This document shows, one piece after another, positions 36,199 through 44,940 of a DNA stretch of 62,638 nucleotides. The notes under the pieces are model-generated. The model was not told the origin of the DNA and ran no database searches. It saw only the letters and a program-made list of their open reading frames with translations. Numbering within the stretch: position 1 is the first letter of the stretch; each line of letters opens with the position of its first letter. This DNA comes from Halodesulfovibrio sp. MK-HDV (GTDB lineage Bacteria; Desulfobacterota; Desulfovibrionia; Desulfovibrionales; Desulfovibrionaceae). The stretch lies in the NCBI RefSeq assembly GCF_009914765.1, contig NZ_WYDS01000005.1, positions 161,648 through 224,285 on the forward strand. Reading direction: 5' to 3'. Made by a program: the position numbers and the translations under genes.

Positions 36199-36820
36199 AG
36201 AATTCGCAAGTATCGAAGAATACGTTGTATTTTTACGTAAAGAGATTGATGAGAACCCGGAATGTGCTAACCACCACTACAACCTCGGTGTAGCACTTCT
36301 TTCAGCTCGTGACTGGAGCGGTGCAGAGGCTGCATTCCTTGAATGTGTTCGTAACTCAAGCCGTTTTGCCGAAGCATACATCCAGCTTGGTGGTATCTGC
36401 ATGCAGCGTAACGACCTTGAAGGTTGTATGCAGTACAACAAAGAAGCTGCACAGTGCCGTGCTAAATTTCCAGTGCCTTGGGCAAACATGGCATTTGTTC
36501 ACATTCAGCAGGGTGACGCTGAAGAAGCAATTAAATGTGCTACAAAAGCACTTAAATGGGATGCTGACTTTGTTCAGGCTCAGGTTACCATTGCTTCTGC
36601 GCATTACATGCTTGGCGAACTCGATGAGAGTGAAAAAATTTCCAAAAAAACAATCGCTAGCTACCCTGCGTTTGCACCTGCGTACAACAACCTCGCTCTC
36701 GTAGCTCTTGAGCGTGAAGATTTCGCTGTTGCTATTGAAAACGTAGATAAAGCTGTTGAACTCGGCTTTGAAGTTGACCCTAACTTCCTCGCTGAACTTG
36801 CTCCGCATCGCGAAGCATAA
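36188..36820 (+). CDS. Tetratricopeptide-repeat protein
   Basis: A 210-residue protein of about five TPR units, seen in ANHHYNLGVALL, AEAYIQLGGICM, PWANMAFVHIQQGD and PAYNNLALVALE. TPR proteins act as scaffolds for protein contacts. It has no signal peptide or membrane segment. It is the last gene of the YkgJ-like operon and is followed by a strong terminator. Confidence 0.85.
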   Translation: MTNKEFASIEEYVVFLRKEIDENPECANHHYNLGVALLSARDWSGAEAAFLECVRNSSRFAEAYIQLGGICMQRNDLEGCMQYNKEAAQCRAKFPVPWANMAFVHIQQGDAEEAIKCATKALKWDADFVQAQVTIASAHYMLGELDESEKISKKTIASYPAFAPAYNNLALVALEREDFAVAIENVDKAVELGFEVDPNFLAELAPHREA

Positions 36821-36920
36821 GCAACAATAAAGTCTCGGTACTTTTGTGACCACAGACTTCTAGTTGCAGCAAAGCCCGCTTGTTTATCATGCCGTGGCAT
36901 TGCGCGTTATTTGAAAAGTA

Positions 36921-36957
36921 AAAGGCTGTCCTTTATATAAAGGACAGCCTTTTTTTA
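36921..36957 (+). terminator. Strong terminator after the TPR gene
   Basis: AAAGGCTGTCCTTTA and TAAAGGACAGCCTTT form a perfect stem followed by T residues. Its GGCTGTCC core is the same as in the palindromic elements. The 290 bases from here to ftsE hold no gene; a possible promoter TTGTCA, 17 bases, TATTTT lies at 37073-37101. Confidence 0.92.
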
Positions 36958-37247
36958 TGGTTCAGCATAGTTAGAAATCAAAAAAACGAAGTAATCTGGA
37001 AAAAAATAATTATATTTCTGGTCGTAGTAACAACTATATGAATAGATACGACTGGTTGGCGAGAACTACGTATTGTCAGGCATTGCGCTGTAATTTATTT
37101 TATGTTCCGCATCGCTCTAGCAGGTTGTCATTCCTTGAAAAGAACGCGACTAGTGCGTATCCTGCTCTGTCCGCGTGTTAATTTTGTTGATTTTTACATA
37201 ATTGTATACAACAAATATCCATCAGCTTTTTACAAGGCAGGAGTGCT

Positions 37248-37955
37248 TTGCTTAACGTTACAAACTTATCGCATAATTTCGGACCGTACTGGGCGTTGAA
37301 AAACTGCTCCTTTTCATTGAAAAAGGGTGAGTTTCTTTTTCTCACTGGCTCATCCGGTGCAGGCAAAACTACGCTTTTGCGTTTGTTGTATGCCTCGCTC
37401 CCGGTTATGCGCGGTAACGTAAATGTTGCGGGGTATAATTTAAAATCGTTACCTCCGCGACAGATTCCCAACTTGCGCCGACAGGTGAGTGTTGTTTTTC
37501 AGGATTTTAAAATTCTGCCGTACCGCACCGTTTTTCAAAATGTAGCTATGGCGCTCGAAGTTCGAGGGTTTAATAAAGTTCATATTGATAGACGAGTACG
37601 CGCTGTTGTGCGCGGATTAGGGCTCGAACCACGCATTAACATGCTGTGCGGAGAGCTTTCCGGTGGCGAGCAGCAACGGGTTGCTGTTGCCCGCTCTGTT
37701 GTGGTTAACCCTAAGATTCTTCTTGCTGATGAACCGACAGGGAACCTCGATGAAGAGCTGGCAGCACGTATGATGGGTATTTTTAAACAATTCCACATGC
37801 ACGGAACAACCGTTGTTGTTGCAACACACAACAATGATCTTGTGCGAATGCATCCTGAAGCGCGACAACTCCGGTTGGAGCATGGTAAAATTGCTGCCGC
37901 AAACTGGCGCGGGGCAGAGATCTTTTCTGATAGTATTGCGGAGGAACACTTCTAA
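37248..37955 (+). CDS. ftsE: Cell-division ABC transporter ATPase FtsE
   Basis: A 235-residue ABC ATPase that works with FtsX at the septum to control peptidoglycan hydrolases. It shows Walker A GSSGAGKTTLL, the signature LSGGEQQRVAVARS and Walker B ILLADEPTGNLD. Translation starts at a TTG, chosen because AGGAG lies six bases before it and the family N-terminus begins there. The stop overlaps the ftsX start by one base. Confidence 0.92.
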   Translation: MLNVTNLSHNFGPYWALKNCSFSLKKGEFLFLTGSSGAGKTTLLRLLYASLPVMRGNVNVAGYNLKSLPPRQIPNLRRQVSVVFQDFKILPYRTVFQNVAMALEVRGFNKVHIDRRVRAVVRGLGLEPRINMLCGELSGGEQQRVAVARSVVVNPKILLADEPTGNLDEELAARMMGIFKQFHMHGTTVVVATHNNDLVRMHPEARQLRLEHGKIAAANWRGAEIFSDSIAEEHF

Positions 37956-38827
37956 TGCGTGTATTCTTCAAGCTTATTAGACAAGGTGTTCGTGATATAG
38001 CCCTGCACCCTTGGGCGCAGTTAATGACGCTGCTTGCCGTTACGTTCATCACCTTTCTTGCCGGACTCATGCTGCTTGGCGTGGGCAATCTGGATAACGA
38101 GTTACGGGTGACACGTGGTGAAATTGCCTTCCAGATGTATTGGAAAGAAGGTGCTTCGCCTAAACGGGTTCAAACAGCGTGGAAATCGCTCCACAAGATG
38201 GACGGTGTGACAAAGGTACTTACCTACACGCCGAAAGAAGCGTTGAAAGATTTGAGTTCCACGTTCCCGAAAGGAAGCGCAGGGGTGTTGCTGGCAGATA
38301 ATAGTCCGTTGCCGTACACGGCAGTGATTAAGTTTGCGCATCGCTCTGGTGATTTGACCGGATGGAAAGATACAACACTAGCCGCGTTGCAGCGTCTACC
38401 GGATGTTGAAACGGTTCGTTCCAGCAGTCTGAAAGACGAGGTAAGCCGCGCATGGCAAAAGATTTCCGGCACGGTAACAGTTCCGGTGTTGGTCTTTTTA
38501 GTGCTTATTCTTTCCATAGCGGTAGGGAACACCATGAAGCTTTCGCTCATCAGTAGACAAGATGAAATTGAAATACTCAAACTGGTGGGCGCCAAAAACT
38601 GGTATATTCGTACTCCGCTGTTAGTTGGCGGCGCACTGCTTGGCAGTGTTGGCGGTATGCTTGGTATTATGGGCTTATATGCAGCATGGTGGAATTTGAA
38701 AGATACGTTTAACTTTGCGCCACTCCACTGGGAACTCCACTTCTTGCCTGTAGATCAAGCATTATTACTGGTAGTTATACCGATGTGTGTCGGTTGTATC
38801 AGTAGCTGGGTTGCTGTACGTAACTAA
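37955..38827 (+). CDS. ftsX: Cell-division membrane protein FtsX
   Basis: A 290-residue FtsX with four membrane helices: one at about 22-48, a periplasmic domain of roughly 120 residues, and three near the C-terminus. The cytoplasmic loop ISRQDEIEILKLVGA is typical of the family. It pairs with FtsE. The stop lies 64 bases before ilvD. Confidence 0.92.
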   Translation: MRVFFKLIRQGVRDIALHPWAQLMTLLAVTFITFLAGLMLLGVGNLDNELRVTRGEIAFQMYWKEGASPKRVQTAWKSLHKMDGVTKVLTYTPKEALKDLSSTFPKGSAGVLLADNSPLPYTAVIKFAHRSGDLTGWKDTTLAALQRLPDVETVRSSSLKDEVSRAWQKISGTVTVPVLVFLVLILSIAVGNTMKLSLISRQDEIEILKLVGAKNWYIRTPLLVGGALLGSVGGMLGIMGLYAAWWNLKDTFNFAPLHWELHFLPVDQALLLVVIPMCVGCISSWVAVRN

Positions 38828-38890
38828 TGCTGTGCACTGTTGCAGCAGCAAATATTTCGACTGACCAGAAACACTACAGGAAGCTTAACT

Positions 38891-40558
38891 ATGCGTAGTA
38901 AAAAAATGACAGGTGGCCTTGAAAAAGCGCCGCATCGCTCCTTACTGTATGCTCTCGGGCTTACACGCGAAGAAATTTCCCGCCCGTTAGTGGGTGTTGT
39001 TAACGCAGCCAACGAGGTGGTTCCCGGTCATATTCATCTGGATACCATCGCAAATGCTGTAAAAGCCGGTGTCCGTGCTGCTGGCGGTACTCCTATGGAG
39101 TTCCCAGCCATCGCAGTATGTGACGGCCTAGCAATGAACCACGAAGGTATGCGCTTCTCGCTGCCAAGTCGTGAACTCATCGCTGATTCTATTGAAATCA
39201 TGGCAACTGCTCACCCGTTTGATGCCCTTGTGTTTATTCCTAACTGTGACAAATCCGTTCCGGGTATGCTCATGGCAATGCTGCGCATGAACGTTCCCTC
39301 CGTGCTTATAAGCGGTGGTCCAATGGCAGCAGGCACAACCAAAGGCGGCGGTGGTGCTGATCTCATTAACGTATTTGAAGGCGTTGGTAAGGTTAAGCTT
39401 GGTAAGATGACAGAAGAAGAGTTGGAAGACCTTTCCGAGACAGCATGTCCGGGTTGTGGTTCCTGTGCCGGTATGTTCACCGCAAACTCAATGAACTGTC
39501 TCTCAGAAACCATCGGCCTTGCTTTGCCGGGTAACGGAACAACTCCAGCAACATCTGCTGCGCGTATTCGTCTCGCAAAAACTGCCGGTTTCAAAGTTAT
39601 GGAACTGCTCGAAAAGAACATTTGCCCTCGCGATATTGTGACAGAAGCATCCGTTTCCAACGCAATCACCGCAGACATGGCGCTTGGTTGTTCCACTAAC
39701 ACCGTGCTGCATTTGCCAGCCGTGTTCGGTGAAGCGAACCTCGAAATCTCACTCGAGCTCTTCGATAAGATCAGCAAAAAAACACCGAACCTCTGCAAGC
39801 TTTCTCCAGCAGGCGATCAGTACATTCAAGATCTCCACAGAGCCGGTGGTATCCCAGCTGTTCTTGCTGAACTGCGTAAAAAAGATGCACTCAATCTCGA
39901 CGTAATGACCGTCACAGGCAAAACTCTTGGTGAAAACCTTACAGAGATGAATGCTACCAACTGTGATCCAACCGTCATTCGTCCAATTGAAGATCCATAT
40001 TCCCAAGAAGGGGGTATCGCAATTCTTTACGGTTCCCTCGCTCCTGAAGGTGCCGTGGTTAAGCAGTCCGCAGTAGCACCGGAGATGATGGTACGCACCG
40101 CAAACGCGCGCGTATTCAACTCTGAAGAAGATGCTTTTGAAGCCATCATGGGACAGAAAATTAATAAGAATGATGCAATCATTATCCGCTACGAAGGCCC
40201 TAAAGGCGGTCCTGGTATGCGCGAAATGTTGTCACCAACAGCAGCAATTGCCGGTATCGGACTTGGTTCCGACGTTGCGCTTATCACCGATGGTCGTTTC
40301 TCTGGCGGAACACGCGGTGCCGCAATCGGGCACGTTTCCCCAGAAGCAGCAGACGGCGGTCTCATCGCATTCGTAAATGAAGGCGACAAAATCGAGATCA
40401 ATATTCCAGAGCGCAAACTCAATCTGCTCGTAGACGAAGCAACAATCGAAGAGCGCAAAAAAGGCTGGAAGCCGCTGGAAAAAGAAGTAACTTCGCCGTT
40501 GCTCAAGCGTTACAGCCGCATGGTTAAAAGTGCTTCTTCCGGTGCTGTATACAAATAA
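38891..40558 (+). CDS. ilvD: Dihydroxy-acid dehydratase
   Basis: A 555-residue iron-sulfur enzyme of branched-chain amino acid synthesis. It dehydrates dihydroxyisovalerate and dihydroxymethylvalerate. Cluster cysteines are seen in [10 protein letters not shown] and [13 protein letters not shown], and the C-terminal GRFSGGTRG loop is present. The start at 38891 has AGGAAGC upstream; a TTG frame from 38840 has no support. Element F follows directly. Confidence 0.95.
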   Translation: MRSKKMTGGLEKAPHRSLLYALGLTREEISRPLVGVVNAANEVVPGHIHLDTIANAVKAGVRAAGGTPMEFPAIAVCDGLAMNHEGMRFSLPSRELIADSIEIMATAHPFDALVFIPNCDKSVPGMLMAMLRMNVPSVLISGGPMAAGTTKGGGGADLINVFEGVGKVKLGKMTEEELEDLSETACPGCGSCAGMFTANSMNCLSETIGLALPGNGTTPATSAARIRLAKTAGFKVMELLEKNICPRDIVTEASVSNAITADMALGCSTNTVLHLPAVFGEANLEISLELFDKISKKTPNLCKLSPAGDQYIQDLHRAGGIPAVLAELRKKDALNLDVMTVTGKTLGENLTEMNATNCDPTVIRPIEDPYSQEGGIAILYGSLAPEGAVVKQSAVAPEMMVRTANARVFNSEEDAFEAIMGQKINKNDAIIIRYEGPKGGPGMREMLSPTAAIAGIGLGSDVALITDGRFSGGTRGAAIGHVSPEAADGGLIAFVNEGDKIEINIPERKLNLLVDEATIEERKKGWKPLEKEVTSPLLKRYSRMVKSASSGAVYK

Positions 40559-40752
40559 AAGTTTTGGGGTTGTAGTTTTAAGGGATTTTTATATTGCCTC
40601 CGGCGGCGCTTATCAGCGGGATGTCTCCGACGGCTTAAGAACCCTTTTGGAAAAGGGCTTCTTAAGAATCTCCTAAAACTTTTATCTGCGAGGTAAGTTT
40701 ATTGCTTATTTAACCTTGCGGCTTACGCCTCACTACCTTTTGCGAAATTGAG

Positions 40753-40788
40753 AAGGGCTGTCCTATATATGTAGGACAGCCCTTTTTT
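40753..40788. terminator. Central terminator of element F, unit 1
   Basis: AAGGGCTGTCCTA pairs with TAGGACAGCCCTT, followed by a run of T. It would terminate ilvD. Confidence 0.85.
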
Positions 40789-40980
40789 GTTCAGGTCAGT
40801 GGGGTGAATCCATGTGGCACTGTGGTTTAAGAACGTTGATCATAATAAAATTTACGTTAAAGGGGATATGTTCCCCCTTAACAAGATTCATTGACTCTCT
40901 AAAAAACTTTTACCTGCGAGGTAGGTTTATTGCTTATGTAGCCTTGCGGCTTATGCCTCACTACCTTTTGCGAAATTGAG

Positions 40981-41016
40981 AAGGGCTGTCCTATGCATGT
41001 AGGACAGCCCTTTTTT
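40981..41016. terminator. Central terminator of element F, unit 2
   Basis: The same GGGCTGTCC/GGACAGCCC hairpin with a different loop (TATGCATG) and a T6 tail. Confidence 0.85.
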
Positions 41017-41339
41017 GTTCGAGTCAGTGGGGTGAAGCCGCGTGAAAGTGTAACTTAAGAAAGTTGATCGCAATAAAATCGCGGTCAAGGGGGCGTCCGC
41101 CCTTGCGGGTGCAGGGTAGAGCCCTTGTCCCTCGGAACTTTTGCCGTTCTCGAAGAATGAGAGATTACGGATAAAGATAGTGAAACGAGCCGTCGGAGAC
41201 TAAAAAGCATCGTAAAGTTACCAGAATCTATTTATAGATGTTCGTAAAATGTTCCTAAAAATGTGCATAACTTTTGAAAATTGTGAACAAGTTAGCAACA
41301 TATTAAGAACATGCTGTTGATAACTCTCTTAACTTGCTT

Positions 41340-42626
41340 TTATTTAAAGAATAAATTTGGAAGATAGGTTGTTAATGGAGCCCAGAAAGTAATGAGGAGA
41401 AGATCAAGGAGCAGAACAACGAGGAAAGGAACAATTGCTTTGGCGAGTGTTCCTATTCGAGTGTGTGCTATGGAGCAGGCAACGATTGTGCATACCCCGA
41501 GTGGCGGCGTGAGCATGCCGATGGCAAGGTTCACTACTACTATTGCGCCAAGCTGAACGGGGTCGATACCGAGGGTGGGAAGCATGGGTACTAGGACTGG
41601 CACAAAGAGAATGAGCGCAGCGGTTGTTTCTAAAATTGTTCCTGCTATCAAGAGCAGCAGGTTGATGAGTAGGAGGAGAATTATCCGGTTGTCTGTGAGG
41701 GACAGAATTGAAGACGCAATTGAGGCTGGGATATCTTGAATTGCCATGTACCATGAGAAGATGGATGCGGCACAGATTATGAACATCACAACGCTTGAAG
41801 TAATGCTGGCGGATATGAACAGGTTTGGAAGAGCTTTAATGCAGAGTTCTTTGTGGATGAACATGCCGACGAAGAGAGCGTAGACAACAGCCACTGCGGC
41901 GGATTCTGTTGCTGTGAAGACGCCACCGAGTATGCCGCCGATTATGATGAATGGCGCCCCGAGTGCCCAGATTGCAGATGTTAATGCTTTGCCAGCGAGG
42001 GCTAGGGAGAAGGTACGCTTTGTTGTGGAATCGGTTGTTTCCGTTCGTTTTGCATTCCAGACACAAACCCCGATGAGACTGAGCCCCATGAGGATGCCGG
42101 GGAGAATACCTGCGGCAAAAAGTTTTCCGATGGATGCGCCTGTGAGTACCCCGAAAATGATCATAGGGATGGACGGTGGAATGATAACACCGATGGAACC
42201 TGCGGCGGCTTGGACTGCACCGGAGAATGCAGGCGTGTAACCTCGTCGTACCATCGACGGAATAAGGATTGCGCCAACAGCTGCCGTATCTGCTGCGGCA
42301 GAGCCGGAAATTCCAGCAAAGAACATGGCGGATACAACGGAAACAGCTGCAAGTCCGCCGGACAGATGCCCGACAAGCGCATCTGCGAAGTTAACGATTC
42401 GTTTGGAAATGCCACCTGCGCCCATCAGCTGTCCGGCAATCATAAAAAGCGGCACAGCCATAAGTGGAAAAGAATCGGCTCCGGCGTATAGGCGCTGGGT
42501 GATGAGGATCATGTTCATATTACCGTCAATGACGAAGGCAATAACCGCGCTTAATCCTACGGCGACAGCAATTGGTACATTAAGACAAAAGAGAAGTATG
42601 AGTACGGCAAAGAGGAGGAGAGTCAT
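41340..42626 (-). CDS. dctM: TRAP transporter large permease (DctM type)
   Basis: A 428-residue inner-membrane protein with about twelve helices. It is the large, sodium-driven permease of a TRAP transporter for a C4-dicarboxylate or other organic acid. The sequence shows ISGSAAADTAAVGAILIP and PPSIPMIIFGV, typical of DctM. Its ATG follows the dctQ stop directly. About 140 bases between element F and its 3' end hold no gene. Confidence 0.92.
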   Translation of the reverse strand: MTLLLFAVLILLFCLNVPIAVAVGLSAVIAFVIDGNMNMILITQRLYAGADSFPLMAVPLFMIAGQLMGAGGISKRIVNFADALVGHLSGGLAAVSVVSAMFFAGISGSAAADTAAVGAILIPSMVRRGYTPAFSGAVQAAAGSIGVIIPPSIPMIIFGVLTGASIGKLFAAGILPGILMGLSLIGVCVWNAKRTETTDSTTKRTFSLALAGKALTSAIWALGAPFIIIGGILGGVFTATESAAVAVVYALFVGMFIHKELCIKALPNLFISASITSSVVMFIICAASIFSWYMAIQDIPASIASSILSLTDNRIILLLLINLLLLIAGTILETTAALILFVPVLVPMLPTLGIDPVQLGAIVVVNLAIGMLTPPLGVCTIVACSIAHTRIGTLAKAIVPFLVVLLLDLLLITFWAPLTTYLPNLFFK

Positions 42627-43184
42627 TTATTCATTCTCCTCTTCTGGTGAGATTGCACAGCCAGAATGCACAGTTTGAGAGAGGCTGTCTGGATGTGGCT
42701 TAAATTCTAAAATTTCAAAAAAACAGGACAGGGAATGAATAAGCATGATTGTTCCGCTGATGGGAATAGCAAGGAACGGGATCATGCGTGAGATGCCGAG
42801 AGTTGCAGTTGTTTGGAATCTGAGGAACATTGCAAACTGGAACCCGTACCACATCATAACAAAGAAAAAGATTGAGCTGAGAACTTGCACGAGCAGTGCA
42901 GCATTTCTGCGTCCATTTTCTGTAAGATTACGCACCATAAAATCTAATCCAATATGCGCGTGTGCTTTTAGCGCAACAGCTGCACCAAAAAATGTGAGCT
43001 GGATAAGCAGCACCCGCCCTAACTCTTCTGACCAGAACAGGGAGTTGTTAAGAACATAACGGAAGAAAACTTGCGAGGCTGTGACAACAGCCATGGCAAT
43101 ACCGCATGTGCATAAAAGCCAGCGGCAGGCGGTATCAAGGCCGTTACTTACAGCGGTAACAACAGAGGCAATGCTGCGGAGCAT
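42627..43184 (-). CDS. dctQ: TRAP transporter small permease (DctQ type)
   Basis: A 185-residue protein with four membrane helices (ITCRWLLCTCGIAMAV-like first helix, FWSEELGRVLLIQLTFFGAA, and two more). It is the small subunit that pairs with DctM. The start at 43184 is uncertain because its ribosome site is weak. A longer frame from 43328 would cover a stem-loop at 43271-43292 and is less likely. dctM follows without a gap. Confidence 0.85.
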   Translation of the reverse strand: MLRSIASVVTAVSNGLDTACRWLLCTCGIAMAVVTASQVFFRYVLNNSLFWSEELGRVLLIQLTFFGAAVALKAHAHIGLDFMVRNLTENGRRNAALLVQVLSSIFFFVMMWYGFQFAMFLRFQTTATLGISRMIPFLAIPISGTIMLIHSLSCFFEILEFKPHPDSLSQTVHSGCAISPEEENE

Positions 43185-43270
43185 AAAGGGTGTCCATTTT
43201 ATAATTGTGAGTAATAGGTCATTTTCTCCTTTTTTGCGCGTTATGCGCAAGGGAGAATTAATGAAATAAA

Positions 43271-43292
43271 GGGCCGTACAAATGCACGGCCC
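43271..43292 (-). promoter_or_regulatory. Stem-loop between dctP and dctQ
   Basis: GGGCCGT and ACGGCCC pair around an 8-base loop. No T run follows on the minus strand. It could stabilise or attenuate the transcript, so that the binding protein is made in excess over the permease. Confidence 0.55.
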
Positions 43293-43328
43293 GAATAGAT
43301 AGAGACAAACCTGCACATTGCGGCGCAC

Positions 43329-43520
43329 CCCGAGGGCACTTGTTCCCGAACGGCTCGAAAGCTCGCCATCGGTTGACAGGCGTTACTGCGAAAAAGCCAA
43401 ACTCTCACATACGTCGATGTATGCTTCGATCTTGACTTTTTCTTGCGTCGTTACACTCTCTTTATCCGTAAAGCTCGAAGACTTGCTAACGGCTAAAGGT
43501 TGCACTGCACAGATTTGTCT
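43329..43520. repeat. Partial palindromic element G, inside the TRAP operon
   Basis: This copy contains TTTATCCGTAAAGCTCGAAG and ACGGCTAAAG, forming the CTTTA/TAAAG and CCGT/ACGG stem seen in elements C and E but with a different loop. CATACgtcgatGTATG is another palindrome in it. It is the only copy lying between two genes of one operon, just after dctP. Confidence 0.55.
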
Positions 43521-43543
43521 CAATCTATTTCAGAAATTAATTC

Positions 43544-44521
43544 TTACTTAGTGGCGTCGAGAAGTTTATCTAACAGGGCACGTGTTTTTGGCTCTTTGTA
43601 CATGTCCATGTTTTTCATAGGCTTCACCATCTCGCGGAAAGATTTCATGTCAGGGTGTTCGTCAATGATCATCCCTTTTTCTTTGAGAGTGGCAAGGTAC
43701 TCTGCTTCTTTTTCGCGGTTTACTTTGCGCTGGTAGATTGCGGCATCACGCATGGCAGTTTCGAACATTGTCTGCGTTTCTTTTGGTAATGCTTCGAACC
43801 ACTGAAGATTAGCAATGTCGATGTGAACTGAGTAGACATGTCCGGTTAGGGCGAGATACTTCTGCACTTCGTACAATTTGTATTCGTTAAATACCCACAA
43901 TGGATTTTCCTGACCATCAATGGTTCCCTGCTGTAACTCGGAGTAAATAGGCCAGCCCATCGGTGTCGGGTTTGCATCAAGAGTGCGCCATAATTCTTTA
44001 TGGAATGTTGACTGCATTACACGCAGCTTCAGCCCTTTCACGTCTTTAGCTGAATGAATTGCGCCGCGGTTATTGGAAAGATTACGAAAGCCATTTTCGG
44101 AGAATTGTAATCCTTTGAAACCGGCTTGCGCTAATGAATCGAGTGCTTCCTTGCCGACTGGGCCGTCAAGAACGCGGTCTGCTGTTTCGGAATCTTTAAA
44201 CAGAAACGGGAATGCTATCGCTTTGATTTCTGGAACAAAGGTATCGAAAGGTCCAAGGGTAACAATTGCCATTTGAATTGCACCAAGCTGAACCTGTTGC
44301 AAAATTTCTGTTTCTTTTCCCAGTGAGCCGGAGTGGTACAGCTTAACTGTGTACTCATCGCTTGAACGTTTTTTGATCAGCTCTGCAAATTTTTCAGCCG
44401 CTACGTACTGTGCTGAACCGGGCTTCGTAACAACCGCAAGCTGTACTTGTGTTGCAGCCATTGCAGGAACTGCAAAACAGATTGCCGCGAGGACGAAAAC
44501 AAAAAATTTTGTGAATTTCAT
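43544..44521 (-). CDS. dctP: TRAP transporter substrate-binding protein (DctP type)
   Basis: A 325-residue periplasmic binding protein with a signal peptide ending AVPAMAA. The family motif with the substrate-contacting arginine is seen in KGLKLRVMQSTFHKELW. The protein delivers an organic acid to the DctQ/DctM permease. GGAG precedes the start at 44521; 63 upstream codons in the same frame are unsupported. The ligand cannot be told from sequence. An element and a hairpin separate it from dctQ. Confidence 0.9.
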   Translation of the reverse strand: MKFTKFFVFVLAAICFAVPAMAATQVQLAVVTKPGSAQYVAAEKFAELIKKRSSDEYTVKLYHSGSLGKETEILQQVQLGAIQMAIVTLGPFDTFVPEIKAIAFPFLFKDSETADRVLDGPVGKEALDSLAQAGFKGLQFSENGFRNLSNNRGAIHSAKDVKGLKLRVMQSTFHKELWRTLDANPTPMGWPIYSELQQGTIDGQENPLWVFNEYKLYEVQKYLALTGHVYSVHIDIANLQWFEALPKETQTMFETAMRDAAIYQRKVNREKEAEYLATLKEKGMIIDEHPDMKSFREMVKPMKNMDMYKEPKTRALLDKLLDATK

Positions 44522-44940
44522 GAGGTCTCCCAGTAACTTTTTGATATATAGAACAGCGTGCGTTGCCTGTTCGAAATTGTACCATATAGTACGTATTGAA
44601 ACCAATACGGAACCGTTTTTGAGTAGACAGACGTTGTTATTTTGCAAAGAAAATGACAAAAAGCTGCGTAACGGTAGCTCGTTATTTATTGTAACAGAGG
44701 GGAATGTCAACAGCCCTTTTTTTTATGTGTAGTTTTACGATAATAAATGCACGAAGTTACAGTAAACACTGTGTTCTCTGGATGTGTAGTGCGCAATATC
44801 TGTGCTGCTCGCTACCATGTAGACAAGGCTGCTACACGTTGAGTAAAGAATAGCTCCTGTTGTAGGTGGGGAGTTGCACTCTTTTTGTAAATAATTTATC
44901 GATTAGGGTACCGTTATACTACTGAAGTTGCGAGGAAAAC
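44522..44940. other. Intergenic region between divergent dctP and the MerR-like gene
   Basis: AT-rich DNA with no recognised gene or RNA. TATACT at 44915-44920 could be a -10 box for the MerR-like gene, but no good -35 box is spaced from it. Confidence 0.4.

Larger units (their letters stand above)
40594..41200. repeat. Palindromic intergenic element F, a tandem double copy
   Basis: Two inverted-orientation units lie in tandem between convergent ilvD and dctM. Unit 1 carries TTGCCTCCGGCGGC, GTCTCCGACGGC, a hairpin at 40634-40666 (CTTAAGAA with TTCTTAAG) and the central terminator at 40753-40788. Unit 2, from about 40850, has its central terminator at 40981-41016, a GC-rich hairpin at 41086-41105, and an end at 41143-41200 that is the exact inverted copy of the left end of element E. 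Both units share CTCACTACCTTTTGCGAAATTG before the terminator in two nearly identical 60-base stretches. Confidence 0.82.

Noticed and set aside
43185-43328. N-terminal extension of dctQ to 43328
   Set aside because: It would translate a stem-loop and part of a region unlike any DctQ; the family normally starts shortly before the first helix.
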